Assembly: GCA_040881985.1 (NCBI GenBank) | Contig: JBBECE010000009.1 | Coordinates: forward strand, 62,001-126,000 | Length of the DNA stretch: 64,000 nucleotides | Direction of reading: 5' to 3' | From: JBBECE01 sp040881985 | Lineage (GTDB): Bacteria; Pseudomonadota; Alphaproteobacteria; Rhizobiales; Devosiaceae | Shown: positions 33,112 to 42,849 of the stretch, in pieces | Layout of the letters: every line of letters starts with the position of its first letter | Numbering within the stretch: position 1 is the first letter of the stretch | The notes under the pieces: generated by a model | What the model was told of the DNA's origin: nothing | What the model saw: only the letters and a program-made list of their open reading frames with translations | Databases searched by the model: none | Translations under genes and position numbers: made by a program

Positions 33112-34884
33112 ATGCACCGCTATCGCAGCCACACGTGCGGCGGCCTGAGGGAAGGCGATGTCGGCAAGAATGTCCGCTTGTCCGGCTGGGTGCACCGGAT
33201 TCGCGATCATGGCGGGCTGCTGTTCATCGATCTGCGCGACCATTACGGGCTGACGCAGATCGTCGCCGACCCCGATTCGCCGGCGTTCAAACTGGCCGAG
33301 ACGTTGAAGGCCGAATTTGTGGTGCGGGTGGACGGGTTGGTGAAGGCGCGGCCGGCCGAGACCGCCAATCCCAATCTGCCGACGGGGGGGGTCGAGGTTT
33401 TCGCCTCCGAGATCGAGGTCCTGGGGCCGGCGGCGGAATTGCCGATGCCGGTCTTCGGCGATCAGGAATATCCGGAGGAGACGCGGCTCAAATACCGGTT
33501 CCTCGATTTACGGCGCGAGCGGGTGCATCGCAATATCGTTCTCAGGTCAGAAATCATCGCCTCGATCAGGCGGCGGATGGTCGGGCAGGGATTTACCGAA
33601 ATCCAGACGCCGATCCTGACGGCGTCATCGCCCGAAGGGGCGCGGGATTTTCTGGTGCCGGCGCGGCTGCATCCGGGGAAATTCTACGCGCTGCCGCAGG
33701 CGCCGCAGCAGTTCAAGCAGCTGCTGATGATCGCCGGCTTCGACCGGTATTTTCAGATCGCGCCGTGCTTTCGCGACGAGGACGCGCGGGCCGACCGCTC
33801 GCCGGGCGAGTTCTACCAGCTCGATCTCGAAATGAGTTTCGTCGAGCAGGAGGACGTGTTCGCCGCGGTCGAGCCGGTGTTCATCGGTCTCTTCGAGGAG
33901 TTTGGCGGCGGGCGGAAGGCCAGCGCGCCGTTCCCGCGGATCGCCTATGACGAGGCGCTACGGAAATACGGGTCGGACAAGCCGGACCTGCGCAACCCGA
34001 TCGAGATGCAGAACGTCACCGACGATTTCCGCGGCTCGGGATTCAAGGTGTTTGCTTCCCAGATCGAGGCGGATGCAAAAGTCGAAGTCTGGGCGATTCC
34101 CGCGAAAGGGGGTGGATCCCGCGCCTTTTGCGACCGGATGAATTCCTGGGCGCAGAGCGAAGGCCAGCCGGGGCTGGGATATATATTCTTCCGGGAAGGA
34201 GAAGGCGCCGGCCCCATCGCCAAGAATATCGGGCCGGAGCGCACCGAGGCAATCCGGACGCGGCTTGCGCTCAAAGACGGCGACGCGGTGTTTTTCGTCT
34301 GCGGTGTGCCGGGGAAATTCGCGATGTTCGCGGGACAGGCGCGGACGAAAATCGGCGAGGAGCTGAAGCTCGTCGACAAGAGCGGTTTCAAGTTTTGCTG
34401 GATCGTCGATTTTCCGATGTTCGAATGGAACGAGGACGAAAAGAAAGTCGATTTCTCGCACAACCCGTTTTCGATGCCGCAGGGCGGGCTCGAGGCGCTG
34501 GAGGGCCGCGATCCACTGACGATCAAGGCGTTCCAGTACGACATCGTCTGCAACGGAGTGGAACTCTCCTCGGGGGCGATCCGCAATCACCGGCCGGACA
34601 TCATGCGAAAAGCCTTTGCGATTGCCGGCTATGACGCGGCGGTGCTGGAGGAGAAGTTCGGCGGGATGCTGCGGGCGCTGCAGTATGGCGCGCCCCCGCA
34701 TGGCGGCATCGCGCCCGGGATCGACAGAATCGTCATGCTCCTGGCCGGCGAGGAGAACCTCCGCGAGGTGATCGCCTTTCCGATGAACCAGCAGGCCGAG
34801 GACCTGCTGATGGGCGCGCCGTCCCCAGTCACCGCCAAGCAGCTGCGGGAACTGCATATCGCGCTGAAATTGCCGAAGGAGTGA
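33112..34884 (+). CDS. aspS: Aspartate--tRNA ligase
   Basis: 590-residue class IIb synthetase of the bacterial type. It has an N-terminal OB anticodon domain (GWVHRIRDHGGLLFIDLRDHYG), motif 2 CFRDEDARADRSPGEFYQLD, the bacterial GAD insertion (about 280-420), and motif 3 GGIAPGIDRIVMLL. In organisms with GatCAB and no AsnRS this enzyme is often non-discriminating and also charges tRNA(Asn); whether that holds here cannot be told from this window. Confidence 0.97.
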   Translation: MHRYRSHTCGGLREGDVGKNVRLSGWVHRIRDHGGLLFIDLRDHYGLTQIVADPDSPAFKLAETLKAEFVVRVDGLVKARPAETANPNLPTGGVEVFASEIEVLGPAAELPMPVFGDQEYPEETRLKYRFLDLRRERVHRNIVLRSEIIASIRRRMVGQGFTEIQTPILTASSPEGARDFLVPARLHPGKFYALPQAPQQFKQLLMIAGFDRYFQIAPCFRDEDARADRSPGEFYQLDLEMSFVEQEDVFAAVEPVFIGLFEEFGGGRKASAPFPRIAYDEALRKYGSDKPDLRNPIEMQNVTDDFRGSGFKVFASQIEADAKVEVWAIPAKGGGSRAFCDRMNSWAQSEGQPGLGYIFFREGEGAGPIAKNIGPERTEAIRTRLALKDGDAVFFVCGVPGKFAMFAGQARTKIGEELKLVDKSGFKFCWIVDFPMFEWNEDEKKVDFSHNPFSMPQGGLEALEGRDPLTIKAFQYDIVCNGVELSSGAIRNHRPDIMRKAFAIAGYDAAVLEEKFGGMLRALQYGAPPHGGIAPGIDRIVMLLAGEENLREVIAFPMNQQAEDLLMGAPSPVTAKQLRELHIALKLPKE

Positions 34885-35162
34885 GGTTCGGTTGACCCTC
34901 ATCACCGGGCTTGTCCCGGTGATCCAGCTGCGCGACGTCCGTCGCGCGCAAAGTGTCATTGCGTCGCTGACGCGACGCGCTGGATGGCCGGCACAAGGCC
35001 GGCCAGGAGGGGCAAAAGCAGGCGCCGGAGTTGTTGCATCGCGTCATGGGTCCTGGGGTCAGGCCCAAGGATGACGAAGTAAGGGCGAGCGCGATGCTTA
35101 ATGGGGTGTTAACGGCTCGCCGCTAGGCTCGCGGCGCGATCCGGAGTTTTTGCCGCCCCGCC
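34885..35162. repeat. Mosaic palindromic repeat cluster between aspS and the EAL gene
   Basis: 278 bp without a gene. Hairpin 1 is ATCACCGGG CTTGT CCCGGTGAT (34901-34923), followed by CCAG. A GC-rich palindromic middle contains GCGACG/CGTCGC arms. Hairpin 2 is TGGCCGG / CCGGCCA (34985-35005). A further GGGTC...GGCCCAAGGATGACG element lies at about 35047-35080. Hairpins 1 and 2 with similar spacing recur at 54130-54236. The first hairpin may also end aspS transcription. Confidence 0.6.
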
Positions 35163-36767
35163 ATGCCGGCCCGATTCCTCAACATCCTGATGCTGGTGTC
35201 GGCGATGCTGGCTTTCGCGCCGGTGCTGGCGGTCGATTGGCTGCTCGACGGCTATGTGTCGGAGCGGGAAGGGTCAAGGCTGCAAACCGCGGTCGATCAG
35301 GCGTCCCGCGGTATCGAATCCTCGGTCGAAAGCGCGCTCGGCTCGCTCATCGGCATTATCGCCGCTTCGCCGTCGCTCTGCTCGCCGAGCTTTCTTGCCC
35401 GCGTCCAGGACGCAATGCAGCAATCGCCGGTGCTGCGGCAGGTGATCGCCACCACCGCCGACGGGGTGCAGCTTTGCGATGGGTTCGGGCGCGAATTCGC
35501 CATGACGCCGCTGTCGGCGGCGATCCCGATTGCTGGGCGGGTCGAGACCATCACGGTTGTGGCCCTACCGGGCCAGCCGCTGCCGGCGCTGATGGTCAGC
35601 GCGCCGGCGGGCGAGGGGCGGCAGGTATCGGGCTTCGTGCCGGTCAATCCGCAGCTCGATCTGGGACTGCCGGAGACGCTGCGGCAGGCGAGCGTCCTCA
35701 GGATCGCGCTGACCGACGGCACCGAGATCGCGACTTTCGGCGATCCGAGCCTTTTCGACCGGCCGGGGAACAGGCCCGATTTCATCGTCGCCGAGGCGAT
35801 GGCGGGGGACATTCCGATCCGTGCCGAGGCGGCGGTTCCGCTGGGACTGGTCAGGACCGGTTATGCCGACCTCGATATCGGCTTCACCCTCGTCGCTTGC
35901 CTCATCAGCGGGACATTCCTGTGGCTGGTGCTGCTCTATGCGCGGCGCGTCGACAATCCGGGTTTCGAGCTCAACCGGGCGATCGCCCGCGGCCATTTGC
36001 GGCCGCGCTATCAGCCGGTCGTCAATCTGACGACGGGGCGGGTCGAGGGCTGCGAGGTGCTGATCCGGTGGGAGAAGCCAACGGGGGAAGTCGTCTCGCC
36101 GGGTGCGTTTATCGACTATGCCGAGATGAGCGGGCTGGCGATCCCGATGACTTTGAGCCTGATGCGGCAGGTGCGCGACGATCTCGAACCGCTCTGCCGC
36201 GAGCAGCCGCAGCTGAAAATCTCGATCAACCTCTTCGAGGGACATTTCCGCGACGGCACGATTGTCGAGGACGTCGTCACGATTTTCGACGGGTCGGCGG
36301 TGCAATACGAGCAGCTGGTCTTCGAGATCACCGAGCGGCAGCCGCTCGAGGACAAGAAGGGCGCCAACGCGACGATCGCCGGGTTGCACCGGCTCGGCTG
36401 CAAGGTGGCGCTCGACGATGCCGGGACGGGGCATTCGAACCTCTCGTATTTGCAGGAACTTGGCATCGACATCGTCAAGATCGACAGGGTGTTCACCGAC
36501 TTCATCAAGGTGCGAACCGACACGGTGCCGGTCGTCGATGGGCTGATTTCGATGGCGCGCGACCTCAAGATGGAGGTCATCGCCGAAGGGGTCGAGACGG
36601 TGGAACAGGCGCTGTACCTGAAAGCCAAGGGCGTGACGCTAGCGCAGGGGTACCTGTTCGCGCGGCCGCTCACCCTCGGCGACTATGAAGAGATGGCCCG
36701 GCGGATGAACGCGGTACGCAAGGTCGCCGCGGACGAATTGCTCGGGGCGGCGGCGAGCGCGGCGTAA
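35163..36767 (+). CDS. Membrane-anchored EAL-domain c-di-GMP phosphodiesterase
   Basis: 534 residues. Two transmembrane helices (about 5-25 and 240-260) enclose a periplasmic sensor region. The EAL domain spans about 270-520: CEVLIRW (EAL reads EVL near 297), SINLFEGHF, FEITERQPLE, LDDAGTGHSNLSYLQ (DDFGTG reads DDAGTG), IVKIDRVF, AEGVETVEQA and QGYLFARPL. The catalytic acidic residues and Lys are present, so hydrolysis of c-di-GMP to pGpG is expected. The periplasmic region resembles CSS-motif domains in layout but has only one clear cysteine motif. No GGDEF domain. The signal sensed is unknown. Confidence 0.9.
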   Translation: MPARFLNILMLVSAMLAFAPVLAVDWLLDGYVSEREGSRLQTAVDQASRGIESSVESALGSLIGIIAASPSLCSPSFLARVQDAMQQSPVLRQVIATTADGVQLCDGFGREFAMTPLSAAIPIAGRVETITVVALPGQPLPALMVSAPAGEGRQVSGFVPVNPQLDLGLPETLRQASVLRIALTDGTEIATFGDPSLFDRPGNRPDFIVAEAMAGDIPIRAEAAVPLGLVRTGYADLDIGFTLVACLISGTFLWLVLLYARRVDNPGFELNRAIARGHLRPRYQPVVNLTTGRVEGCEVLIRWEKPTGEVVSPGAFIDYAEMSGLAIPMTLSLMRQVRDDLEPLCREQPQLKISINLFEGHFRDGTIVEDVVTIFDGSAVQYEQLVFEITERQPLEDKKGANATIAGLHRLGCKVALDDAGTGHSNLSYLQELGIDIVKIDRVFTDFIKVRTDTVPVVDGLISMARDLKMEVIAEGVETVEQALYLKAKGVTLAQGYLFARPLTLGDYEEMARRMNAVRKVAADELLGAAASAA

Positions 36768-36773
36768 GTTTCC

Positions 36774-36806
36774 TCGTCATTCTCGGGTCAAGCCCGAGGA
36801 TGACGA
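36774..36806. repeat. GGGTCAAGCCC palindromic repeat
   Basis: A 14-bp arm with one G-T wobble around loop TCAAG, 6 bp after the EAL stop. Core stem CTCGGG / CCCGAG, flanked by TCGTCAT / ATGACGA. It may double as a terminator. Related to 18481-18499. Confidence 0.6.
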
Positions 36807-36875
36807 ATACACCACCCGCGCCTTTCCTTTTGCGGCAAATGGTGGCACCAAGTGGCCGCAAATGGGAGGCACCAC

Positions 36876-39191
36876 ATGGCGTCCGATCCGGCCGAAGCCC
36901 CGCTGTCGCTGCGCGAGGCGGCGCTGCATTTCCACGAATATCCGAGGCCCGGCAAGCTCGAAATCTCGCCGACCAAGCCGCTCGGAAACCAGCGCGATCT
37001 GGCGCTGGCCTATTCGCCGGGCGTCGCCGCGCCGTGCGAGGAAATCGAGAAAAACCCGGAGATGGCGGCGCGCTACACCTCGCGCGCCAATCTGGTGGCG
37101 GTGATTTCCAACGGCACGGCGGTGCTCGGCCTCGGGGCGATCGGGGCGCTGGCGTCGAAGCCGGTGATGGAGGGCAAGGCGGTGCTCTTCAAGAAATTCG
37201 CCGGGATCGACGCGATGGACATCGAGATCGACGAGACCGACCCGAAAAAATTCATCGAAGTGGTGCGACCGCTCGAGCCGACTTTCGGGGGGATCAATCT
37301 CGAGGACATCAAGGCCCCCGAATGCTTCGAGATCGAGGAAGCGCTGAAGCGGCGGATGAAAATCCCGGTCTTCCATGACGATCAGCACGGCACCGCGATC
37401 ATTGTGGCGGCGGCGGTGCTGAACGGGCTGGAGCTGGCGAAGAAGAAACTCTCCGAGGTCAAGATCGTCACTTCGGGCGCCGGAGCCGCGGCGATTGCGT
37501 GCCTCAATCTGCTCGTCGCGCTCGGGGCGCAGCGGAAGAATATCTGGGTCGCCGATCGCGAAGGGATCGTCGCGACCTCGCGCGGCAACAAGATGGACCG
37601 CTGGCGGGGGGCCTTCGCGCAGGACACCAAGTTCAAGGACCTCGCCGAGGCGATGCCGGGAGCGGATATTTTTCTCGGGTTGAGCGCCGCCGGGGTGCTC
37701 GCGCCGGAGATGCTCGCCAAGATGACGAAAAACCCCCTGGTGATGGCGCTCGCCAACCCGGTGCCGGAAATCATGCCTGAACTCGCCAAGAAGGCGCGGC
37801 CGGACGCGATGGTGTGCACCGGCAGATCCGACTATCCCAACCAGGTCAACAATGTCCTCTGCTTTCCGTTCCTCTTCCGCGGCGCGCTCGATGTCGGGGC
37901 GACGGCGATCAACGAGGAAATGAAGATGGCGGCGGTCGAGGCGATCGCGCGCCTCGCGCACGAGCCGGCGCTCGAGGCGGCGACGACCGAGCAGGGGGCG
38001 ACCTTCGGGCCGGATTATCTCATTCCCAATCCGTTCGACCAGCGGCTGATTTTGCGCATTGCGCCGGCGGTGGCGCGGGCGGCGATGGAGTCGGGCGTGG
38101 CGACGCGGCCGATCGCCGATTTCGAGGCCTATCAGGACCGGCTCAACCGCTTCGTCTTCCGCTCGGGGCTGGTGATGAAGCCGATCATCACCCAGGCGCG
38201 GTCGAACCCGAAGCGGGTGGTCTTCGCCGATGGCGAGGACGAGCGGGTGCTGCGGGCCACCCAGGTCCTGATCGAGGATCACATGGCCAAGCCAATTCTC
38301 ATTGGCCGGCCGGCGGTGATCGAGAACCGGATCAAGCGGTTCGGGCTCAATCTCAAGCCCGGCAAGGATTTCGAACTCGTCAATCCCGAGGACGATCCGC
38401 GCTACCGCGAATATGTGGGGCTGTTCCATTCGCTCGTCGGGCGGTCGGGGGTGACCCCGGAGACGGCGCGGACGATTGTGCGGACCAATCCCACCGTCAT
38501 CGGGGCGCTGGCGGTCAAGCGCGGGGAGGCGGATGCGCTGATCTGCGGGCTGCAGCGGCAATATATCCGCCATGTGCGCGACATCAAATCGGTGATCGGG
38601 CTGGCGCCGGGCGTCACGGACGTCTCGGCGCTGTCGATGCTGATCCTGCCGCGGGGGGTGTTCTTCTTCGCCGACACCTACGTCAACATCTCGCCGACCG
38701 CCGACGAGATCGTCGAGATCGCGCTGCTGGGGCGGGACCATCTCAAGCGCTTCGGCATCGAGGCGCGGATCGCGCTGTTGAGCTATTCCAACTTCGGCTC
38801 GCGGGACGGGGAGACGGCGTTCAAGATGCGCGAGGCGTACCAAAAGCTCAAATCGCGCGAGCCCGGGCTGATCGTCGAGGGCGAGATGCAGGGCGACGTG
38901 GCGCTGAGCGAGATTTTGCGCGAACGCTACATTCCGGACACCCAACTCAAGGGCGAGGCGAATCTGCTGATTTTTCCAAACCTCGAATCGGCGAACCTCG
39001 CGATGACGATCCTGAAAGGCATGACTGACGCGCTCGCGGTCGGGCCGATCCTGATGGGGACGGCGCAATCGGCGCATATCCTCGCGCCGTCGGTGACCAG
39101 TCGCGGCATCGTCAACATGACGGCGGTGGCGGTGACCGAGGCGATCGACCTCGAACGGACGGGGATGAAGTCGGCGGCGCGGAAGAAGTGA
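36876..39191 (+). CDS. maeB: NADP-type malic enzyme with phosphotransacetylase-like domain
   Basis: 771-residue MaeB-type enzyme oxidatively decarboxylating malate to pyruvate. Malic domain: LALAYSPGVAAPCEEIEK, GAIGALASKPVMEGKAVLFK, HDDQHGTAIIVAAA (metal/catalytic residues). NAD(P)-binding domain: TSGAGAAAIACLNLL. From about residue 430 a phosphotransacetylase-like domain follows (VFADGEDERVLRATQ, GLAPGVTDVSALSML), which in known relatives is regulatory and binds acetyl-CoA. ATG 36876 has GGGAGG 6 nt upstream; a GTG 24 nt earlier is less likely. Confidence 0.95.
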   Translation: MASDPAEAPLSLREAALHFHEYPRPGKLEISPTKPLGNQRDLALAYSPGVAAPCEEIEKNPEMAARYTSRANLVAVISNGTAVLGLGAIGALASKPVMEGKAVLFKKFAGIDAMDIEIDETDPKKFIEVVRPLEPTFGGINLEDIKAPECFEIEEALKRRMKIPVFHDDQHGTAIIVAAAVLNGLELAKKKLSEVKIVTSGAGAAAIACLNLLVALGAQRKNIWVADREGIVATSRGNKMDRWRGAFAQDTKFKDLAEAMPGADIFLGLSAAGVLAPEMLAKMTKNPLVMALANPVPEIMPELAKKARPDAMVCTGRSDYPNQVNNVLCFPFLFRGALDVGATAINEEMKMAAVEAIARLAHEPALEAATTEQGATFGPDYLIPNPFDQRLILRIAPAVARAAMESGVATRPIADFEAYQDRLNRFVFRSGLVMKPIITQARSNPKRVVFADGEDERVLRATQVLIEDHMAKPILIGRPAVIENRIKRFGLNLKPGKDFELVNPEDDPRYREYVGLFHSLVGRSGVTPETARTIVRTNPTVIGALAVKRGEADALICGLQRQYIRHVRDIKSVIGLAPGVTDVSALSMLILPRGVFFFADTYVNISPTADEIVEIALLGRDHLKRFGIEARIALLSYSNFGSRDGETAFKMREAYQKLKSREPGLIVEGEMQGDVALSEILRERYIPDTQLKGEANLLIFPNLESANLAMTILKGMTDALAVGPILMGTAQSAHILAPSVTSRGIVNMTAVAVTEAIDLERTGMKSAARKK

Positions 39192-39200
39192 GGACTGTTC

Positions 39201-39221
39201 CCTCCCCCTTTCTGGGGGAGG
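39201..39221. repeat. C-rich palindromic repeat
   Basis: CCTCCCCC, TTTCT, GGGGGAGG between maeB and folD, 18 bp before the folD start. As RNA it would form a strong hairpin just ahead of the ribosome site. Confidence 0.6.
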
Positions 39222-39238
39222 TGAAGAAAGAAGGACTC

Positions 39239-40132
39239 ATGGCCGCAAGGATCATCGACGGCAAGGCATTCGCGGCGGGCCTCAGGGCGCGGGTGGCGGG
39301 GCACGTGATGAGGCTCAAGGCCGAGCATGGCGTGACCCCGGGGCTGGCGGTGGCAATCGTCGGGGAGGACCCGGCAAGCCAGGTCTATGTGCGCAACAAG
39401 GCCAGGCAGTCCGCTGAGACGGGGATGAATTCGTTCCATTACGAGCTGCCGGGCAATCTGCCCGAGGCGGAGCTGCTGGCGCTGATCGGCGCGCTCAACA
39501 CACGCGACGATGTCGACGGGATTCTGGTGCAGATGCCGGTGCCGGCGCAGATCGATGCGCGGAAAATCATCGAGGCGATTTCACCGGCCAAGGACGTCGA
39601 CTGCTTCACCCCCGAGAATGTCGGCAGACTGGCGATCGGGATTGAAGCGCCGGTGCCGTGCACGCCGCTCGCCTGCCTGATGCTGTTGCGCGACACGCTG
39701 GGATCGCTGGCGGGCGCCAATGCCGTGATCGTCGGGCGGTCGAACCTCGTCGGCAAGCCGATGGCGCAGCTGCTGTTGCGCGACAATTGCACGGTGACGA
39801 TAGCGCATTCGAAGACCCGCGACCTCAAGGCGCTCTGCCGCACCGCGGATATTCTCGTCGCGGCGATCGGGCGGGCGGAGATGATCCGCGGCGACTGGAT
39901 CAAGTCGGGGGCGACGGTCATCGATGTCGGGATCAACCGGATTGCCGACGGGGCGGGCAAGACCAAACTCGTCGGCGATGTGGCGTTCGTCGAGGCGGTC
40001 AAGGTCGCGGGCGCGATCACCCCGGTGCCGGGCGGGGTCGGACCGATGACGATTGCGTGCCTGTTGGCGAATACGGTCGTGGCGGCGTGCCTCAGGCGCG
40101 GGATCGCGGCGCCGGGGGATTTGGGCGCCTAA
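39239..40132 (+). CDS. folD: Methylenetetrahydrofolate dehydrogenase / cyclohydrolase
   Basis: 297-residue bifunctional enzyme interconverting 5,10-methylene-THF and 10-formyl-THF with NADP. It has PASQVYVRNKARQSAETG (catalytic Lys in the YVxxKxK region), DVDGILVQMPVPAQID, VGRSNLVGKPMAQLLL (Rossmann site) and ITPVPGGVGPMTIACLLANT. ATG 39239 with AAGGA a few nt upstream; an upstream GTG overlapping maeB is unlikely. Ends 4 bp into the convergent nuclease gene. Confidence 0.96.
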   Translation: MAARIIDGKAFAAGLRARVAGHVMRLKAEHGVTPGLAVAIVGEDPASQVYVRNKARQSAETGMNSFHYELPGNLPEAELLALIGALNTRDDVDGILVQMPVPAQIDARKIIEAISPAKDVDCFTPENVGRLAIGIEAPVPCTPLACLMLLRDTLGSLAGANAVIVGRSNLVGKPMAQLLLRDNCTVTIAHSKTRDLKALCRTADILVAAIGRAEMIRGDWIKSGATVIDVGINRIADGAGKTKLVGDVAFVEAVKVAGAITPVPGGVGPMTIACLLANTVVAACLRRGIAAPGDLGA

Positions 40133-40683
40133 CACCAGGAACTGCGCGAACCGGTCCAGGTTTCGGCGAGGCCTTCGGCCACCAGAACTTCGCCGAGCGA
40201 CTGTCCGTCGCGGGTGACGACGCGCAATTTGCGGCCATAGACATCTTCATCGCGCGAACCGGAACTGCCGATTTCGAACGGGCCGGCATTGAGCAGCGCG
40301 TTGAGGCGCAGGGTCGCTTGCCGGCCGAGCGCGGCTTCATGGGCGCATTGCGGGGCGGAGACTTCCGGGGTGTTGATGTCGGCGAGGCGGATCTTGACAC
40401 CGCGATGCCAGATGGTGTCGCCGTCGACGACGCAGGTGACGCGCACCGCGCTCGAACAAATGGAAAAGCTGTCGGTGTAAAGCGCGCCGGTCGCCGCGTT
40501 GAGTTGGATCGGCGCCGAGCGCAAATACATAGCGCCGAAAAAGGCGACGGCGACGAAAGCGAAGCCGGGCAGCACCAAGAGATCGAGCCAGCGCCTGGCG
40601 CTTCCCTGGCCGCGGTGGACGCGCGGGCCCGGGTTCTGAACCGTGCCGGCGTTGCGGCGCCTGAATTCCCTCACGTCGTTCAT
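40129..40683 (-). CDS. Membrane-anchored thermonuclease-family (SNase-like) protein
   Basis: 184 residues: a basic N-terminus, one transmembrane helix (about 33-52, LDLLVLPGFAFVAVAFFGAM) and an SNase-like OB domain. The domain has RVTCVVDGDTIWHRGVKIRL and ADINTPE (calcium-binding Asp, catalytic Arg and Glu) and later DVYGRKLRVV (second Arg). The catalytic set looks complete. A nuclease exposed in the periplasm is likely; the substrate is unknown. Confidence 0.85.
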   Translation of the reverse strand: MNDVREFRRRNAGTVQNPGPRVHRGQGSARRWLDLLVLPGFAFVAVAFFGAMYLRSAPIQLNAATGALYTDSFSICSSAVRVTCVVDGDTIWHRGVKIRLADINTPEVSAPQCAHEAALGRQATLRLNALLNAGPFEIGSSGSRDEDVYGRKLRVVTRDGQSLGEVLVAEGLAETWTGSRSSWC

Positions 40684-40800
40684 CTATCTCTCCTACGACG
40701 CGCCGAGTCACCCGGGGATAAGATGGTGCCCGAGGGTGGTTGCTGACAGCAGTGAGGGGAAATGCGGTGAAGGAGGAGTTAAGGGGGACCCCACCCCAAC

Positions 40801-40821
40801 CCCTCCCCACAAGGGGGAGGG
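40801..40821. repeat. C-rich palindromic repeat
   Basis: CCCTCCCC and GGGGAGGG around a short A/C loop, 2 bp beyond the stop of the reactivase gene on the minus strand. It could serve as that operon's terminator. Confidence 0.55.
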
Positions 40822-40823
40822 AG

Positions 40824-42827
40824 TTAGTGCTTCCGGCGGCGCGGACGGCCCGAAAGGTCGGGCGCGGGCAGCGGGGCCAGGCCGAAATGCGCGCGGGTCA
40901 GGGGGAAGGGATCGACGCTGTTCGGCATTCCCATGGCGGCGACGAAGTGCTCCTGAAAGCGCGGTTCGAGGGCGGTTTCGATCTTGGTCACTTTTTGCAC
41001 CGTCGCTTCGATTTCAGCGCGGCGGGAGAGATCGAGGAGCGCGATCAGCGCCCCCTGGCCGGCGGCATTGCCAACGGCGCTGACCTTGTCGATCGGGCAA
41101 TCGGGGACGAGGCCGAGGAGCATGGCGTAGGCGGGGTCGATATAGGACCCGAACGCGCCGGCGAGGCGGATCTCGGCGAGGGTCTCGAGATTTGACTTGT
41201 CCATCAATAGCTTGACCCCGGCATAAAGCGCCGCCTTGGCGAGCTGGATGGCGCGGACGTCGTTTTGGGTGACCAGCAGTCGCGGCGTGCCCTCGGCGAG
41301 GACATAGCTCCAGGTGCGGCCGTGGGCGACGAGTTTTTGCGCCTCGGCGTCGTTGGCGGGCGCGCGAACGATGCCGTCGGGCGCGAGAATGCCGGCGAGC
41401 AGCATTTCACCGATCGCCTCGATGATGCCAGAGCCGCAAATACCTGTGACGCCGGTGGTTTTCACACCTTCGGCGAATCCCGGCGCGTCCGACCAGAGAT
41501 CGCTGCCGATGATTCGATAGCGGGCGGCAAGGGTCGCCTTGTCGATGCGGACGCGCTCGATGGCACCGGGGGCGGCGCGCTGGCCGGCGGAAATTTCGGC
41601 GCCCTCGAAGGCTGGCCCGGTCGGCGAAGAAGCCGCGTAGAGCGCGTGAGCGTCCCAGAGCATGATCTCGGCGTTGGTGCCGACATCGACGACGAGGGTC
41701 GGGTGCGGCTGGGCCTCGGGCTGTTGCGAGAGGAGGACGGCGGCGGCGTCGGCGCCGACATGGCCGGCGATCAGCGGCAGCAAATAAACCCGCCCGCCGG
41801 AGCCGAGGTCGATGCCGATCTCGTCGGCGCGGCAATGGACTGAGCCGGACTGGGCGAGCGCGAACGGCGCCTGGCCCAGCGGGGTCGGATCGAGGCCAAG
41901 AAACAGGTGATGCATGATCGGATTGCCGACAAAGACCGCATCGAGCAGCGATACACGGGGCCGGCCGGCGGTCGCGAGCAATTCGGCGACGAGACTGTTG
42001 ATAGCGGCGCGGACTGCATCGGTCAGGGCGGTGCGGCCCCCTTCGTTCATCATCACATAGGAGACGCGGCTCATCAGATCCTCGCCGAAGCGGATCTGCG
42101 GATTGGCAACGCCGCGAGAGGCGAGGATTTCGCCGGTCATCAGGTCGACGAGGTGGGCGGCGATGGTCGTCGAGCCGATATCCACCGCGAGGCCGGTCAG
42201 TTCCTCGGTGTAGCCGGGGAAAAGCGCAACGATCTCGGGGGTGGCGGTGTCCATTCGGACGGCGCAGGTCAGCTCGCGATTGTGGGCGGCAAGCAAGGGT
42301 TGGAGCAAGGGCAGGGCGGCGAAGGCAAGGGTGACGTTCTTGAGGCCGAAGCCGGTCTCGACCGCGCGGCAGAGCCGGTCGGCATCGCCCACGGGCGCGG
42401 GCATGTCGGGGTCGGGCACCTCGGCATAGCAAAGCCGGACGGCGGGATTGCGGATCATGCCGAATGTCGAGGCGTCCTTGCGGATCGTCTGGCCGGCGAC
42501 GCGGAAGGCGTCGGGGATGTCGATGACGATATTGCCGGTGACGGTCGCGGCGCAGGAGAGGCGCAAGCCGGGATCGAGGCCGCGCTTTTCGTCGTAGCGG
42601 GCTTCGATGGCGCCCGGCGGGCTCAAATGGGAAGCGGCGCTGTCGATGCCGAATTTGGCGAAGTGGCCCTCGGCGATAGTGACCTTGCACTTGCCGCAAA
42701 TGCCGCGCCCGCCGCAGACGCTTTCGACATAGACGCCGAGCGATCGCGCCGCGTCGAGCACCGGGGTGCCGGCGGGGAAGCGGCCGCGCTTGCCGGAGGG
42801 CTGAAAGACGACGAGGGGGTCGTTCAT
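40824..42827 (-). CDS. Corrinoid-activating ferredoxin/ASKHA ATPase (RACo/RamA-like, DUF4445)
   Basis: 667-residue protein of the family that reduces inactive Co(II) corrinoid proteins to Co(I) using ATP. The N-terminal plant-type [2Fe-2S] domain has VCGGRGICGKCKV (Cys38, 44, 47) and SCAATV (Cys92). The C-terminal ASKHA ATPase has LAVDIGSTTIAAHLVDL (about 210) and VDVGTNAEIMLWD. The start is the ATG giving MNDPLVVFQ; upstream in-frame sequence crosses the 92-bp repeat and is rejected. It is last in the corrinoid operon and replaces the flavodoxin/SAM reactivation used by MetH. Confidence 0.92.
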   Translation of the reverse strand: MNDPLVVFQPSGKRGRFPAGTPVLDAARSLGVYVESVCGGRGICGKCKVTIAEGHFAKFGIDSAASHLSPPGAIEARYDEKRGLDPGLRLSCAATVTGNIVIDIPDAFRVAGQTIRKDASTFGMIRNPAVRLCYAEVPDPDMPAPVGDADRLCRAVETGFGLKNVTLAFAALPLLQPLLAAHNRELTCAVRMDTATPEIVALFPGYTEELTGLAVDIGSTTIAAHLVDLMTGEILASRGVANPQIRFGEDLMSRVSYVMMNEGGRTALTDAVRAAINSLVAELLATAGRPRVSLLDAVFVGNPIMHHLFLGLDPTPLGQAPFALAQSGSVHCRADEIGIDLGSGGRVYLLPLIAGHVGADAAAVLLSQQPEAQPHPTLVVDVGTNAEIMLWDAHALYAASSPTGPAFEGAEISAGQRAAPGAIERVRIDKATLAARYRIIGSDLWSDAPGFAEGVKTTGVTGICGSGIIEAIGEMLLAGILAPDGIVRAPANDAEAQKLVAHGRTWSYVLAEGTPRLLVTQNDVRAIQLAKAALYAGVKLLMDKSNLETLAEIRLAGAFGSYIDPAYAMLLGLVPDCPIDKVSAVGNAAGQGALIALLDLSRRAEIEATVQKVTKIETALEPRFQEHFVAAMGMPNSVDPFPLTRAHFGLAPLPAPDLSGRPRRRKH

Positions 42828-42849
42828 CAGATGTGGCTTCCGCCGAACC

